DNA of 64,000 nt, taken from G963675935 sp963719005 (lineage in GTDB: Bacteria > Planctomycetota > Planctomycetia > Pirellulales > Thermoguttaceae). The position numbers and the translations under genes are program-made. The notes beneath the pieces are model-generated. The model was not told the DNA's origin. It saw nothing but the letters and a program-made list of their open reading frames with translations, and did no database searches. This document shows, piece by piece, positions 9,398-18,290 of the stretch. Position 1 is the first letter of the stretch. Each line of letters begins with the position of its first letter. The DNA lies in the NCBI GenBank assembly GCA_963719005.1, contig CAVRAR010000002.1:416278-480277 (forward strand), written 5' to 3'.

Positions 9398-10667
9398 CGT
9401 GTCACCTCCGATCGAGTAGTTCCTTGCGAGGGAGAAAGGCCGTTGCGCGGCGAAGACCACGGGCCCACGCCGATCGGCGGCGTCGGCAGGCGGCGGGCGA
9501 CTTCGATGCCCGGCCGCGGCGGCGCGACTTGTGCGAGCGCATGGTGGCTGCTGACGACCTCAACGCCGTCTTTCGCCAGCAGCGCCGTGGACACTACGTC
9601 GGTCGGCTCGATCACCGACGCGATCGCCAGTTGGGCGTGGGCCGCCTCGGCCTGACCCAACAGCAGTCGCTCGTAGCCGAGCACGAAATGGCTGTCGGCC
9701 GACGAAGGATTCTCCCGCACGAATTCCTCCAACTTGTCAAGCTGCCGGTTGAACCGCGGCGTCGCATAACCGTAGTAACTGTAAAGCGTTCGCCAGTCCA
9801 TCACCGGCCCCATGGCGACCGCGGCGCGGGCTTCGGCCGCTGCGCCGCGGAAATCGCCTTGTGCAAAGAGAATTTGCGCCGTCAGGCGCGAGTGCGCGCT
9901 TGCGGCACGTCACGATTGGAGTTTGTCGCCCAGAGCAGGGCCGAATCGTAATCCCCGCTCTGAAAAGCGTCCCGCGCCCACGAAAAACGGATTGCGGCGA
10001 GTTGCAGCAGCGATCGGTCAGTTGTCGGCGGTTCCCCGGATGCGCCTGTTATCGTTGTTGGGCCGTAGCTATAGAAAGCCGCCGCCGCCTCGCCGGGCCG
10101 CGCACGGCCGCTCTGCTCGAACAGAACGACCTCCTCTCGGGTCTGAGCCGGCGCCTGCGGATCGAGCGCCAAATAGCGGTTGTAATCGACTTGGGCCTGC
10201 ACGCGGTCGCCAAGGCGGACCAACGTCAAAGCCCGCTGCCGATAGCCCTCCGCGTAGAGGGGAGCGATCGTCAGCGCCTCGTTGTACAGGGCCATCGCCT
10301 TCGAGAAGCTTCCCTGCTTTCGCCGCGCCGCCGCGCCGCGCATCAAATCCTCGATTCGTAACGCCGCTTCGCTGCGGCTGGCGGAATACGCCAACGGCGA
10401 ACCGGTCCAGGGAGGCATCACGGTCGCCATCGACTCGCTCGTCCAGGCGGAACTCGAATTCGGGCTGGGATACGCGACCGCTCCAGCCGCGTCGGGCCCC
10501 TCGCGCGACCGCTGGGCAACAGTCGCCGTCTGCTCGGGAAGAGTGGAAGGCGGTTGCGCCATCGAAGGCGGCGGCGGCGACCCGGGTTGTTCGGCTCCGC
10601 CGGCGGCGGAAAGCAGCATGATCGAAAACACCAAAACACAACAGTAAGTGATCCAGTTTCTGCACAT
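9394..10667 (-). CDS. Secreted TPR protein, one frameshift
   Basis: A planctomycete-type tetratricopeptide protein. The start MCRNWITYCCVLVFSIMLL at 10667 gives a signal peptide; the frame is open further up but only through a repeat region. A Pro/Ser-rich segment is followed by TPR-like helices (GSFSKAMALYNEALTIAPLYAEGYRQRAL, VDYNRYLALDP). Near 9885-9900 the frame changes. The continuation reads AQILFAQGDFRGAAAEARAA, then FNRQLDKLEEFVRENP and HFVLGYERLLLGQ, to the stop at 9394. One base appears to be missing. The joined length is about 424 residues. It is coupled by ATGA to the downstream Cys-rich protein, so they may work together at the cell surface. Confidence 0.78.
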
Positions 10668-11023
10668 ATTGGAAAGCCCTCGTTTCGCTGCCTGCATTGT
10701 TGTCCCCACGCGAAATTCTATACGGCGTGCAGGCAAAGAGAATACGGCGTCGGCCGAGGAGAACTTTCTGCCCGGCGAATTGCGGGCAACGCTCGCCTCT
10801 AACCCGCATTTTCCACCGCCGTGTGCCGCGGCTTGGCAAAAGCAGTGCCGGGGCAGCGGATCGCGCGGGGCACGGCTTCTGCGAAGCAGTGGCACACCGT
10901 TAGTCAATCTCTCCGCTTGGCGGCAAATGCCGACTAAAACAGGCCTGTTGTGGTAGGACCGTGCCTTGCACTTAGGGGCGATTCAGTAAAGCTCCTAGCG
11001 ACAAGCTGGCAATCACCTGCGGG
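10668..11023. other. Intergenic stretch with dispersed repeat copy
   Basis: No gene is seen. The open frames here are run-throughs of the TPR gene or of repeat DNA. Its main content is copy 1 of the 77-bp dispersed inverted repeat (10821-10897). Confidence 0.5.
10821..10897. repeat. 77-bp dispersed inverted repeat, copy 1
   Basis: It begins GTGTGCC and ends GGCACAC, with inner blocks AGCAGTGCC and GCTTCTGCGAAGCAGTGG. The same layout and near-identical ends recur at 15734-15810 and 57084-57160, each 77 bp long. It has no coding content and behaves like a non-autonomous MITE/REP-type element. Confidence 0.8.
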
Positions 11024-11926
11024 CTACAGATTCGTCCGCGCCCTATCGTGAGTTTTGTCCGCTTTTGACAGGGCCCGGAGCGCTCGAACAACGTCGGCGC
11101 GGATGGGCTTGTCGTGAATTGGAGCGAGTTGCTTTCCTTGCCCGCCGAAGGTTGGCCTGCCGTAGCGCTTCTGCAATTTGCCGTAGAGCGCGGCTAACTG
11201 TTGAGTGCCACCTTCCGCCAGGAAGTATGCATCGTGGAGTTGCCCCCACGTGCCGTCCCCTTCCGCTCGGGTGAGGCACTTCATCGCGCTCAGGTCGTTG
11301 CCCAACCAGAGGCGGTAAAGCACCAGTTTCGGGACGTTGCGGTCTTTTCCGAGGAAGTTTTCCAGGAAGGACGCCAGTCCGCCGCCGCCGATCGTCGCCA
11401 CGGGCGCCTCGGTCTTCTTGTCGCCGTTGGGACACGTGATCGTCGCGCTGTGCCGCCACTTCTTTGATTGGCGGTCGTAGATGTAGTAGCAGGCGTCCGT
11501 CGTGCCCGTCGCGGCGCCGGGCTTCTTGCCGACGAAGAATTGGAAGGTGTCGCCCACTTTCCAATCCCATAGCATGTGCGTGTGCGCGCCTTCCCCCTCG
11601 CCGCCGAAGCGATTGAAAATCGTTTTCGGATCGGCCTGGGTCACCTTGGGATGGAGCGTCGGCGAGGTGTCCCAAATCGAGAAGATCGTGCGGCGTTCCT
11701 GGAGGCTGTTGTCCTGGATGCCGCAGTAGCCGCCCGCCGCTTCGCCGGGATGCCAGTTGGCGCCGCAATAGTAGATGGCGGGGTGGGTCGCCAAAACCGT
11801 GATTTCGCCGTAGAGACAGACGGCCTTGTTCTGCTTTTCCAGGTTCCACCACAGGTGTTGCGCCCGTGTCTCCCCACAAAGCAGCAGGATGCTGCCGACG
11901 ACAATGCAGACCAATCTTGAACTCAT
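11024..11926 (-). CDS. Secreted DUF3472-like protein
   Basis: About 300 residues. The start MSSRLVCIVVGSILLLCGE at 11926 gives a signal peptide cleaved near TRAQ. The mature part has the pattern of DUF3472 beta-sandwich proteins: ITVLATHPAIYYCGANWHPGEAAGGYCGIQ, then TIFSIWDTSPTLHP, GEGEGAHTHMLWDWKVGDTFQFFV and YIYDRQSKKWRHSATITCP. Relatives are secreted proteins of planctomycetes and Bacteroidetes, often near polysaccharide degradation genes; a carbohydrate-binding role is an inference. It is a lone gene on the minus strand. Confidence 0.72.
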   Translation of the reverse strand: MSSRLVCIVVGSILLLCGETRAQHLWWNLEKQNKAVCLYGEITVLATHPAIYYCGANWHPGEAAGGYCGIQDNSLQERRTIFSIWDTSPTLHPKVTQADPKTIFNRFGGEGEGAHTHMLWDWKVGDTFQFFVGKKPGAATGTTDACYYIYDRQSKKWRHSATITCPNGDKKTEAPVATIGGGGLASFLENFLGKDRNVPKLVLYRLWLGNDLSAMKCLTRAEGDGTWGQLHDAYFLAEGGTQQLAALYGKLQKRYGRPTFGGQGKQLAPIHDKPIRADVVRALRALSKADKTHDRARTNL

Positions 11927-12135
11927 TGGACACGCCTTCCTGCGGAAAACGACCGGCATTCGAGGAGACAGACGCCCGCCGCATTGATTATATACCAGGT
12001 GGGCGGGAGAGAAGTGGAGTCTCCGCGTCTTTGAGCCTGTCTCCTGTCTCTCCCTTTTCGGCGGTTCAAGGGATACAATGAATGCTATCGTACTGTTGGC
12101 CGAGTTTTCCGCCGCGCTACAACCTCTAGAAGATC

Positions 12136-13086
12136 ATGGACCGCCGCAATTTTCTCCTGGGTTCCGCCGCTATTGTTGGATTGGGTACAACGTCGGCCGA
12201 CGCTCAACCGCCTGCCAAGCCCGCCACCGGCAAGCCGGTCTCGAAGCGCGGCAACCTGATCGGGGTTTCGACCTACTCTTTCTGGCACTTTGAAGACAAA
12301 ATCGTCGAAGTGGAAGATTGCATCACGGCGGCGGGCGAGATGGGCTTCGACGCCGTCGAGGTCCTCGAACAACAGATGCACTCGAAGAAGCCGCCCTACC
12401 TACGGCGACTCAAACGGCTGGCGTTTCTCTCCGGCATGTCGCTGTGCAGCCTGTCAACACATCAGAGTTACATGTCGCCGCAACTGGAGAAGCGGAAGCT
12501 GGGAATCGACACCACCATCGCCAGCATCGAGATCGCCTACGCGCTCGGCATTCCCACCGTGCGCATCAACACCGGCCACTGGGGCACCGCCAAGGATTTC
12601 GACGAGCTGATGAAGCACCGCGGCATCGAGGCGCCCTTGCCCGGCTATAGCGACGAAGACGCATTTCCCTGGGTGATCGAAAGCATCGAGAAATGTCTGC
12701 CCACCGCGGAAAAGTGCGGCGTCGTGCTCGGCCTGGAGAACCATTGGGGATTGGCGCGGACGCCGGCCGGCCTGCTGCGGATCGTCAACGCAATCAAATC
12801 GCCCTGGCTGGGAGTGACGCTGGACACCGGAAATTTCCTCGATGATCCTTACGAAAAACTCGCGGCGATCGCCCCGCGGGCGACGCACGTTCACGCCAAG
12901 ACCTACTATGGCGGCGGCGTGTGGTACACGCTCGATCTCGACTACGACCGCATCGCGGCGATTCTCCGCAAGGTGAACTATCGCGGCTTCATTTCGCTCG
13001 AATACGAAGGCAAGGAGGACGCGAAGACGGCCGTGCCAAAGAGCCTGGCGGTGCTGCGCAAGGCTTTCGATCAGCGGGAAGTTTAA
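12136..13086 (+). CDS. Tat-exported sugar phosphate isomerase/epimerase-like protein
   Basis: 316 residues. The N-terminus MDRRNFLLGSAAIVGLGTTSADAQ is a Tat-type signal. The rest is an AP-endonuclease-2-like TIM barrel: LIGVSTYSFWHFED, CITAAGEMGFDAVEVLEQQM, IASIEIAYALGIPTVRINTG, CGVVLGLENHWGL with the metal-ligand Glu, WLGVTLDTGNF, HVHAKTYY and GFISLEYEGKED. These ligands fit xylose-isomerase-like sugar epimerases; the substrate cannot be told. The stop overlaps the stop of the converging M24 peptidase by 4 bp. No strong ribosome site is visible. Confidence 0.88.
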   Translation: MDRRNFLLGSAAIVGLGTTSADAQPPAKPATGKPVSKRGNLIGVSTYSFWHFEDKIVEVEDCITAAGEMGFDAVEVLEQQMHSKKPPYLRRLKRLAFLSGMSLCSLSTHQSYMSPQLEKRKLGIDTTIASIEIAYALGIPTVRINTGHWGTAKDFDELMKHRGIEAPLPGYSDEDAFPWVIESIEKCLPTAEKCGVVLGLENHWGLARTPAGLLRIVNAIKSPWLGVTLDTGNFLDDPYEKLAAIAPRATHVHAKTYYGGGVWYTLDLDYDRIAAILRKVNYRGFISLEYEGKEDAKTAVPKSLAVLRKAFDQREV

Positions 13087-14373
13087 CAGAGATAGAATGC
13101 TTGCTGCCGCCCGTGGATGAGGCGACAGCGGCCGCCGGCGAACAAAACGTCCTCCTCGACGCCCATGCGGAAATTCTCCTTGCCCCAGTCGGGCACGCTC
13201 TTTTCGACCGAAAGCTCCATCGTGAAGGCGGTGTTCTCGCGCAGCACGACGTCGCCGCGCCCCTCGCAACGCCCCTGCTCCCACGGCAAACCGATCAGCG
13301 GGCCGGGCTGGTGCAGGAACTGACCGAGCGAATGCGAATAGACCTTCGGGCCGGGAATGTTTTCCCGCCGCGCACGGGCCAGAATATTCGCCAGCAATTT
13401 GTTGCCCGTCAGGCCGGCGCGAAACTCGCCCATGAAGACGTCTTGCAGCCGATGCGCCTCGGCCAGCAACTCGTGGGCGAACGCCGGCGCGTCGCTCTCG
13501 CCTGGCCGAAGCAGATAAACCCATTGCTGATGATCGCTACAAAGCCGCAGGTAGCGAATGCCCACGTCGCAACGGACGAAATCGCCGGGGCGAAGCACGG
13601 GATCATCGGGGCCGAACCGCGCCGCGGCGGCGTCGCTGCGATAACGATAGAAGAACGGCCGGAACGACACCGGTAGCCCCAAATCGCTGCACTGCTGCCA
13701 ATAATGCCAGACCAGATCGTCCAGCGTCGTTACGCCCGGCACGATTGTCTCGCGGCTGTAGGTTTCGGCGATCAGGCTCTTCGCCACGTCGGCCACGTGC
13801 TCGTAAAGCTCGATTTCGTCGTCCGAAAGCACGCTCGCCCAGTGGACGACCATCGGCTCGGCCGAATCGAGCCGCTCGGCGTAGCGCGGCGGGAGCGTTT
13901 CGACGAGTTGGCGGTAGAGATTGTGGGTCAATCCGCCGGCCGCCCATTGGATGCGGCCGATGTTGATGCCGATCCGCTTCGGGTCGCGCTCCTCGACGAT
14001 CTGCCGCAGCATGGCCCACTGCTCGGGACTCGTTCTTGCCTTGCCATGGCGTATCGTAGAGCCCCTGCATGTTGGTCATCGACAGGTTGATCCGCTCGAC
14101 TCCGCGCTGCGGGCCGCGGTCGAAAAAGACGAGCATTTGCAGGATCGGCCGCCAGGGGTCCATTGGGCAAAACGTGTCGTGGATCGGATCCCAGTTGTCT
14201 TCCTGGCAGATCACCAGCCACATATCGAACCCGCCGTCCCGCATCGCGGCCGGCAGCACGGTTTCCAGCCGCCGCTTCAACACGCGATGGATCACCTCGC
14301 TCCGCTGCCGCAATGGCAAGACTCTCGGCCGGGGGAACGCAGGATGAAGGACGGAAGTTGAAGCGTCGGACAT
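13083..14373 (-). CDS. M24 family metallopeptidase (Xaa-Pro aminopeptidase-like), one frameshift
   Basis: A creatinase-type N-terminal domain (MRDGGFDMWLVICQEDNWDP, LVFFDRGPQRGVERINL) is followed by the pita-bread metallopeptidase domain. All five metal ligands look present: Asp in VRCDVGI, Asp in CSDHQQ, His in YSHSLGQFLHQPG, Glu in FTMELSVE and Glu in GVEEDVLF. The frame changes near 14031, where one extra C in TCCCGAG separates GKNES from EQWAMLRQIVEERD. The joined length is about 429 residues. No signal peptide is seen. It probably removes N-terminal residues before proline; an indel error is the likeliest cause of the break. Confidence 0.85.
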
Positions 14374-14395
14374 TGCGATGGTTCCTGGGGATTCC

Positions 14396-14600
14396 CGTCC
14401 CGGAGGGACGTTCGACAATAGCCCGGCAATTTACTGCCGGGAAGACGGGCAGGATAGAAGGTGTTTCCCGTCCCGTAGGGACGATCGAGTGTGTAGCTCG
14501 GATCAAATTGTCGGCCGTCCCTCCGGGACGAAAGATATTTTACCTGCTCTCCGACCCGGCGATGAATCGCCGGGCTATTGTCGACCGACCCTACGGGTCG
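14396..14600. repeat. Cluster of six GC-rich palindromes
   Basis: Palindromes alternate between two types. The CGTCCCGGAGGGACG type occurs at 14396-14410, about 14469-14482, 14516-14530 and 14586-14600. The CCCGGCAATTTACTGCCGGG type occurs at about 14421-14441 and 14555-14574. The motif AATAGCCCGGC next to the second type appears in both orientations, so the whole block is itself an imperfect inverted array. This is typical of RAYT-mobilised REP clusters. Confidence 0.75.
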
Positions 14601-14790
14601 ACACCCTCGCCGACATTCTGCGATTCGTCATAATCTCTGTGAGACAGTACGCTGGAACAGCAACGATCGGCGACGTGCAATTCGCGTGTCCCGCGAAGCC
14701 GTGCTCGCAGCATGATTTGACTGTATCGCGATGGCCTCCAGCCGTCAAGAAGCCGAACCGTGCAGGTGAGAATGACAGCGAACAAGAGCA

Positions 14791-14870
14791 GCCGTCATCC
14801 TGAGCGCGGCGAAGGATCTCGCGTGAGAGGCCGGACGACCGAGATCCTTCGCTGCGCTCAGGATGACGGC
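14791..14870. repeat. Long inverted repeat (REP-like)
   Basis: Arms 14791-14821 and 14840-14870 are almost exact reverse complements (31 bp; outer part GCCGTCATCCTGAGCGCGGC, inner GAAGGATCTCG) around an 18-nt loop. The sequence CATCCTGAGCGC...GAAGGATCT is a well-known dispersed repeat in several bacterial phyla. It lies 3' of the HEAT-repeat gene. Confidence 0.8.
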
Positions 14871-14923
14871 TGGCCTCAGAATAACGACTGGCCTATCAAT
14901 GGTCACGTCACTTTGTCGAAACT

Positions 14924-15651
14924 TCAGCGGCCGTATGCCGGGGCGCTTAGGTCCATGCTCGCCCGGATTTCCCGCAGCGTGTTCGCGGCGAGCTCGCGGA
15001 CGCGCGGGTCGGGGCGCGAAGCATCACGACGAGAGCGGGGATGGCGTCCGCGCCCAGCTTTTCCAGCGTGTGGGCCGCGGTGATGCGGAGATAGCCGTCC
15101 GGGTCGGAAAGCATTTCCGCCAGCGCGGGAATCGCATACCTCGCATCCGGCCCCATCTCCTGCAACGCCATCGCGGCGGCATCGCGAACCGATGGGATCT
15201 CGTCCCGAAGGCTCTCGGTCAGCGCGGGGATCGCCGCTTTCGCGTCAGTCCCGATCGACCGCAAGGTTTCGGCGACGAGCGCTCGCACGCGGGGGTTGCA
15301 ATCGCGGAGCAGCGGCACCAGGCTCGGCACTGCGTCGGCGCCCATCCTGTCCAGCGTATGAGCGGCGGTAATGCGGAGATAGCCGTCCGGATCGCGGAGC
15401 ATTTGCGCCAGTGCCGGGATGGCCGGCTTCGCATCCGGCCCCATCTCGCGCAAGGCCATCGCGGCGGCGTCGCGAACCGATGGGCTGGGGTCTTGCAGCG
15501 CGTCGGTCAAACCGGTCACGGCCGCAGCGACGGCGCGGTTCGGATCGACGCCCGGCGGCTCTTGCCCGTAGCTCGCCGATGCGACGAAAACACCGACGCC
15601 AAGCACCAAACCCAATGTCCTTTTTGCCATTCTCTTGTCGTTGGCCCACAT
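14924..15651 (-). CDS. Secreted HEAT-repeat protein, one frameshift
   Basis: A signal peptide (TLGLVLGVGVFVASASYGQ) is followed by HEAT repeats of about 37 residues: PSVRDAAAMALREMGPDAKPAIPALAQML, DGYLRITAAHTLDRMGADAVPSLVPLL, PRVRALVAETLRSIG and so on. Two adjacent pairs are nearly identical, which points to recent internal duplication. The last repeat loses frame near 15020: the written frame gives APTRASASSPRT, while the shifted one gives DPDPRVRELAANTLREIRASM to a stop at 14924. One base seems to be missing. It is probably a protein-binding scaffold in the periplasm. The start could be 15651 or 15630. Confidence 0.8.
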
Positions 15652-15733
15652 ATTTGCTGAACCTTTCGTTTTGCAGGTTTCGCGTCCGCGTTTTCTCGGG
15701 TCGTTCCTAGTGGAACGGGATGGACCGGCAACA

Positions 15734-15810
15734 GTGTGCCACTGCTTGGAACAAGCAGTGCCGTGGTATCAGGTCGCGTCCGCCACTGCTTGTTCCAAGC
15801 AGTGGCACAC
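15734..15810. repeat. 77-bp dispersed inverted repeat, copy 2
   Basis: The most symmetric copy. GTGTGCCACTGCTTGGAAC at one end matches GTTCCAAGCAGTGGCACAC at the other as a perfect inverted repeat of 19 bp, with an inner AAGCAGTGCC. Same length and ends as the copies at 10821 and 57084. Confidence 0.85.
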
Positions 15811-15912
15811 GGTGGCGAGAAAGGCAGACGATTCTGCCACTGCCAAAACATAGGGCGCAGAGCGGGAAAAGCAAGCTGTTTTGAGTCCCGCCGCAGGGGC
15901 GAGCCCGGCAAA

Positions 15913-15978
15913 GGGGACAGTCCCATTTTCGTCGACCACGACTTCGCCGCGGTGCCCGCGAAAATTGGGACGGTCCCC
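15913..15978. repeat. REP-like hairpin downstream of the Tat oxidoreductase gene
   Basis: Arms GGGGACAGTCCCATTTTCG (15913-15931) and CGAAAATTGGGACGGTCCCC (15959-15978) pair with two small mismatches. It is related to the hairpin that splits the MBL nuclease gene. It lies 17 bases past the stop of the next gene on the minus strand and could serve as its transcript end. Confidence 0.75.
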
Positions 15979-15994
15979 CATCTGCCGCTCCCGC

Positions 15995-17029
15995 TCACGC
16001 CCGCCACGGCCGCTTGCGGCTGTTGGTTTTTTTCAGGCTCTCGATCGCAAGCTTGGCGTCGGTTTCGACCTGGAAGTCGAACATGCCGGCCAGCACGAAA
16101 TCGGCCCCGCCGCGATAGGCGTACGAAAACCCGATCTGGGGCGGAATGGCCCCGGCCGCCATCACCTTGAACGCGATCCAGGGCTTTTCGACCTTCTCCA
16201 TGTAGGCGATCGTCTCTTCGGGATTGTTGCACCACATGTTGTCGTTGTTGGCGTCGTGGTCGTCGCCGTGCCAGTCCATCCAGTCGTATTCTTGCCGCCG
16301 GCTTTTCGGCGTGGCCGACCAGTAGCGGTCGATGTGCAGCGTCTTGACGTAGAAATCGACGTTCAACTTGGCCGCCTCGCAGGCTTTGACCATGTTCAGC
16401 GAATGTCCGCCGACGCCGGCCGGCACGCCCTGGGCTTTGATCAGATCGACCATTTGCCCGATCGCGTCGATCCGGCCGCCGTTCATCATGTAGACGTCGG
16501 TCTCACCGCCGTGCGAGTAGATCATCGTCGCCCCCTGATCGACCCGCAGCTTGACCTCGTCGTTCATCTTTGTCTTCTCGGTGAAGAGCGAGACGCAGGG
16601 GATGGTTTGCATCTTCGTCGTCCGGGCCTGGTTGTACTTCAACACGGTACCCCAAGCCCTGGGGTCGATCTGGATCGTGTTGATTCCGCAGGCTTGGGCC
16701 AATTCGAGGGTCTCGAAGATTTTCGCCTCGTTGTTGTACGTCTTGAACAGTTTGGCGGCATACATCAGGTCGCGGCTATGTGCCCAGCCGCCGATCAAAT
16801 TGCCGCCCATTACCAGGCGGCTGATCGACAATTTACCGATCTTGCCGCACGACAGAGTGCCGGGTGGGATGTCGGTCTTCGGCGGTTTGCTCGCCGCGGC
16901 CTGTACAGGGGCGTCCTGCGTCGCGCCGAGCAAGATCTTCTCCTCGATGCTGCCGAAAGCCGCGCCAACGCCCGCCGCCCCGGCAATCCCTCGTGCCAAG
17001 AAACAACGACGATCCGTTTTATCCGACAT
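15995..17029 (-). CDS. Tat-exported oxidoreductase-like TIM-barrel protein
   Basis: About 344 residues. The start MSDKTDRRCFLARGIAGAAG at 17029 (AAGGA site upstream) is a twin-arginine-type signal. The body starts with LSCGKIGKLSISRLVMGGNLIGGWAHSRDL, the opening strand of aldo/keto-reductase-like barrels. It continues with TLELAQACGINTIQIDP, GATMIYSHGGETDV, LIKAQGVPAGVGGHSLNMVKACE and the odd acidic segment DWHGDDHDANNDN. NADPH-binding residues are not clear, so catalysis is unproven; planctomycetes carry many such secreted paralogues of unknown substrate. Confidence 0.78.
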   Translation of the reverse strand: MSDKTDRRCFLARGIAGAAGVGAAFGSIEEKILLGATQDAPVQAAASKPPKTDIPPGTLSCGKIGKLSISRLVMGGNLIGGWAHSRDLMYAAKLFKTYNNEAKIFETLELAQACGINTIQIDPRAWGTVLKYNQARTTKMQTIPCVSLFTEKTKMNDEVKLRVDQGATMIYSHGGETDVYMMNGGRIDAIGQMVDLIKAQGVPAGVGGHSLNMVKACEAAKLNVDFYVKTLHIDRYWSATPKSRRQEYDWMDWHGDDHDANNDNMWCNNPEETIAYMEKVEKPWIAFKVMAAGAIPPQIGFSYAYRGGADFVLAGMFDFQVETDAKLAIESLKKTNSRKRPWRA

Positions 17030-17181
17030 GGTGAATTTCCTTCGATGAAGGGAGAGAGACTTGGGGGAGGCAGTTGGTTGTACCGCGACGCTCTGGGTTT
17101 GCCGCTGCATCAACCCTGATTGTACCTGCCTCCGGCAACAAATCAATCATCTTTCTCCGTGTGCGCCGGGCGACCCCGCGT

Positions 17182-17187
17182 TATAAT
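17182..17187 (+). promoter_or_regulatory. Possible -10 box for mutM
   Basis: A perfect TATAAT lies about 100 bases before mutM, between the divergent genes. No good -35 box is seen at the right distance, so this is only a candidate. Confidence 0.3.
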
Positions 17188-17201
17188 GACGGGACAGTAT
17201 C

Positions 17202-17276
17202 CGGCACACGCCGTGTGCCGCTGCTGTGATGGTTACGCAAATCGGCCGATTCCATGCCCGGCACACGGCGTGTGCC
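17202..17276. repeat. Pair of GGCACAC palindromes
   Basis: Two short palindromes, CGGCACACGCCGTGTGCCG at 17202-17220 and GGCACACGGCGTGTGCC at 17260-17276, lie 39 bases apart just before mutM. A degenerate version (GGCACATGGCGTGTGCC) lies near 50785. They share the GGCACAC end motif with the 77-bp repeats. Confidence 0.7.
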
Positions 17277-17289
17277 TAATACGTAAGCC

Positions 17290-18129
17290 ATGCCCGAACT
17301 CCCTGAAGTCGAAACCATGCGCCGCGGGATCGCCGCCGTAGCGGGCTGCACCATCCGCGATTGCCGACGGCCGCGCTCGCGATTGCAGTCGATCGAGTTT
17401 ACGCCCGACGTTCGATCGCTTCGCCGGCGGGTTGTCGGGCGAAAAATCATGGCCGTCGGACGGGTCGGCAAACGCATCGTGCTCGAACTCGACTCGCGCG
17501 ATCGGCTGGTCATCGAGCCGCGGATGTCGGGCTCCGTGATTCTGGCCAATCCCCGCGACCGCACGCACTTGCGGCTGATCCTTGAACTATCCGGGCCGGC
17601 GAAGCAGTTGTTGTTTTGGGATCAGCGCGGATTGGGCGTGGTGCGGCTCGTCTCTCCGGCGGAGTTTCAATCGCGTTATGGCCTCGACAAGATCGGGCCC
17701 GACGCATTGGAAATCTCCGCTGCCGAGTTGCGAGAGCGTCTAGGGAAAAGCGGCCGCGCCATCAAGGTCGCCTTGCTCGACCAGAAGGCGCTGGCCGGCA
17801 TCGGCAACATCTATGCGTCGGAAACACTGCACCTCGTCGGCATTCATCCCGGCACGCCCTGCAATAGACTCACGCCACGGCAGTGGAGGCGACTGCACGT
17901 CGCGATGCGCAAAGTCTTGCAAGAGGCCCTGCGCCGCCAGGGATCCACCTTGGCCGACAATGTCTACACCACCCCCGACGGCAAGCCGGGCAAATACGCC
18001 TTCCGCGTCTATCAGCGTCACGGTCAGCCCTGCCCGCGCTGTGGCCGCGCGGAAATCAAACGTATCGTGCAAGCTCAGCGATCGACCTTCTTCTGCCCCG
18101 CCTGCCAAGCGGCTGACGTGTCGCGTTAA
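17290..18129 (+). CDS. mutM: Formamidopyrimidine-DNA glycosylase (Fpg)
   Basis: Base-excision repair enzyme that removes 8-oxoguanine and nicks the abasic site. 279 residues. It begins MPELPEVETMRRG, with the catalytic Pro2 and Glu3. The middle has the H2TH region with KVALLDQKALAGIGNIYASE, whose Lys contacts DNA. The C-terminus is a zinc finger, CPRCGRAEIKRIV...FFCPAC, ending shortly after. KYAFRVYQRHGQPCPRCG is typical of the family. A single gene with no coupling to neighbours. Confidence 0.97.
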   Translation: MPELPEVETMRRGIAAVAGCTIRDCRRPRSRLQSIEFTPDVRSLRRRVVGRKIMAVGRVGKRIVLELDSRDRLVIEPRMSGSVILANPRDRTHLRLILELSGPAKQLLFWDQRGLGVVRLVSPAEFQSRYGLDKIGPDALEISAAELRERLGKSGRAIKVALLDQKALAGIGNIYASETLHLVGIHPGTPCNRLTPRQWRRLHVAMRKVLQEALRRQGSTLADNVYTTPDGKPGKYAFRVYQRHGQPCPRCGRAEIKRIVQAQRSTFFCPACQAADVSR

Positions 18130-18137
18130 GAACGTAG

Positions 18138-18259
18138 GTTATGCTTCAGCATAACGCACGGGCTGCCATCTGTTATGCTGAAGCATAACTTACGGGCTTT
18201 CTCGTAGGGCGGACTTCAGTCCGCCTGGAGAACACGGGGCGGATTGAAATCCGCCCTAC
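18138..18259. repeat. Three palindromic repeats after mutM
   Basis: GTTATGCTTCAGCATAAC (18138-18155) and GTTATGCTGAAGCATAAC (18172-18189) are perfect palindromes and complements of each other. They are followed by a 56-bp inverted repeat (18204-18259) whose arms are GTAGGGCGGACTTCAGTCCG-like and GGCGGATTGAAATCCGCCCT-like. All lie between the converging ends of mutM and proB. Confidence 0.8.
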
Positions 18260-18290
18260 AATCATTGGTCAGGTTATGCTCTTGCGGCTC

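Larger units (their letters stand above)
14374..14923. other. Repeat-filled intergenic region
   Basis: No gene can be supported. The stretch holds a cluster of six short palindromes (14396-14600) and a long inverted repeat (14791-14870). The small open frames crossing it are made of these repeats. Confidence 0.6.
15652..15994. other. Intergenic stretch with two repeat elements
   Basis: No gene is seen. It contains copy 2 of the 77-bp dispersed repeat and a REP-like hairpin, both listed separately. It should also hold the promoter of the HEAT gene. Confidence 0.5.
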
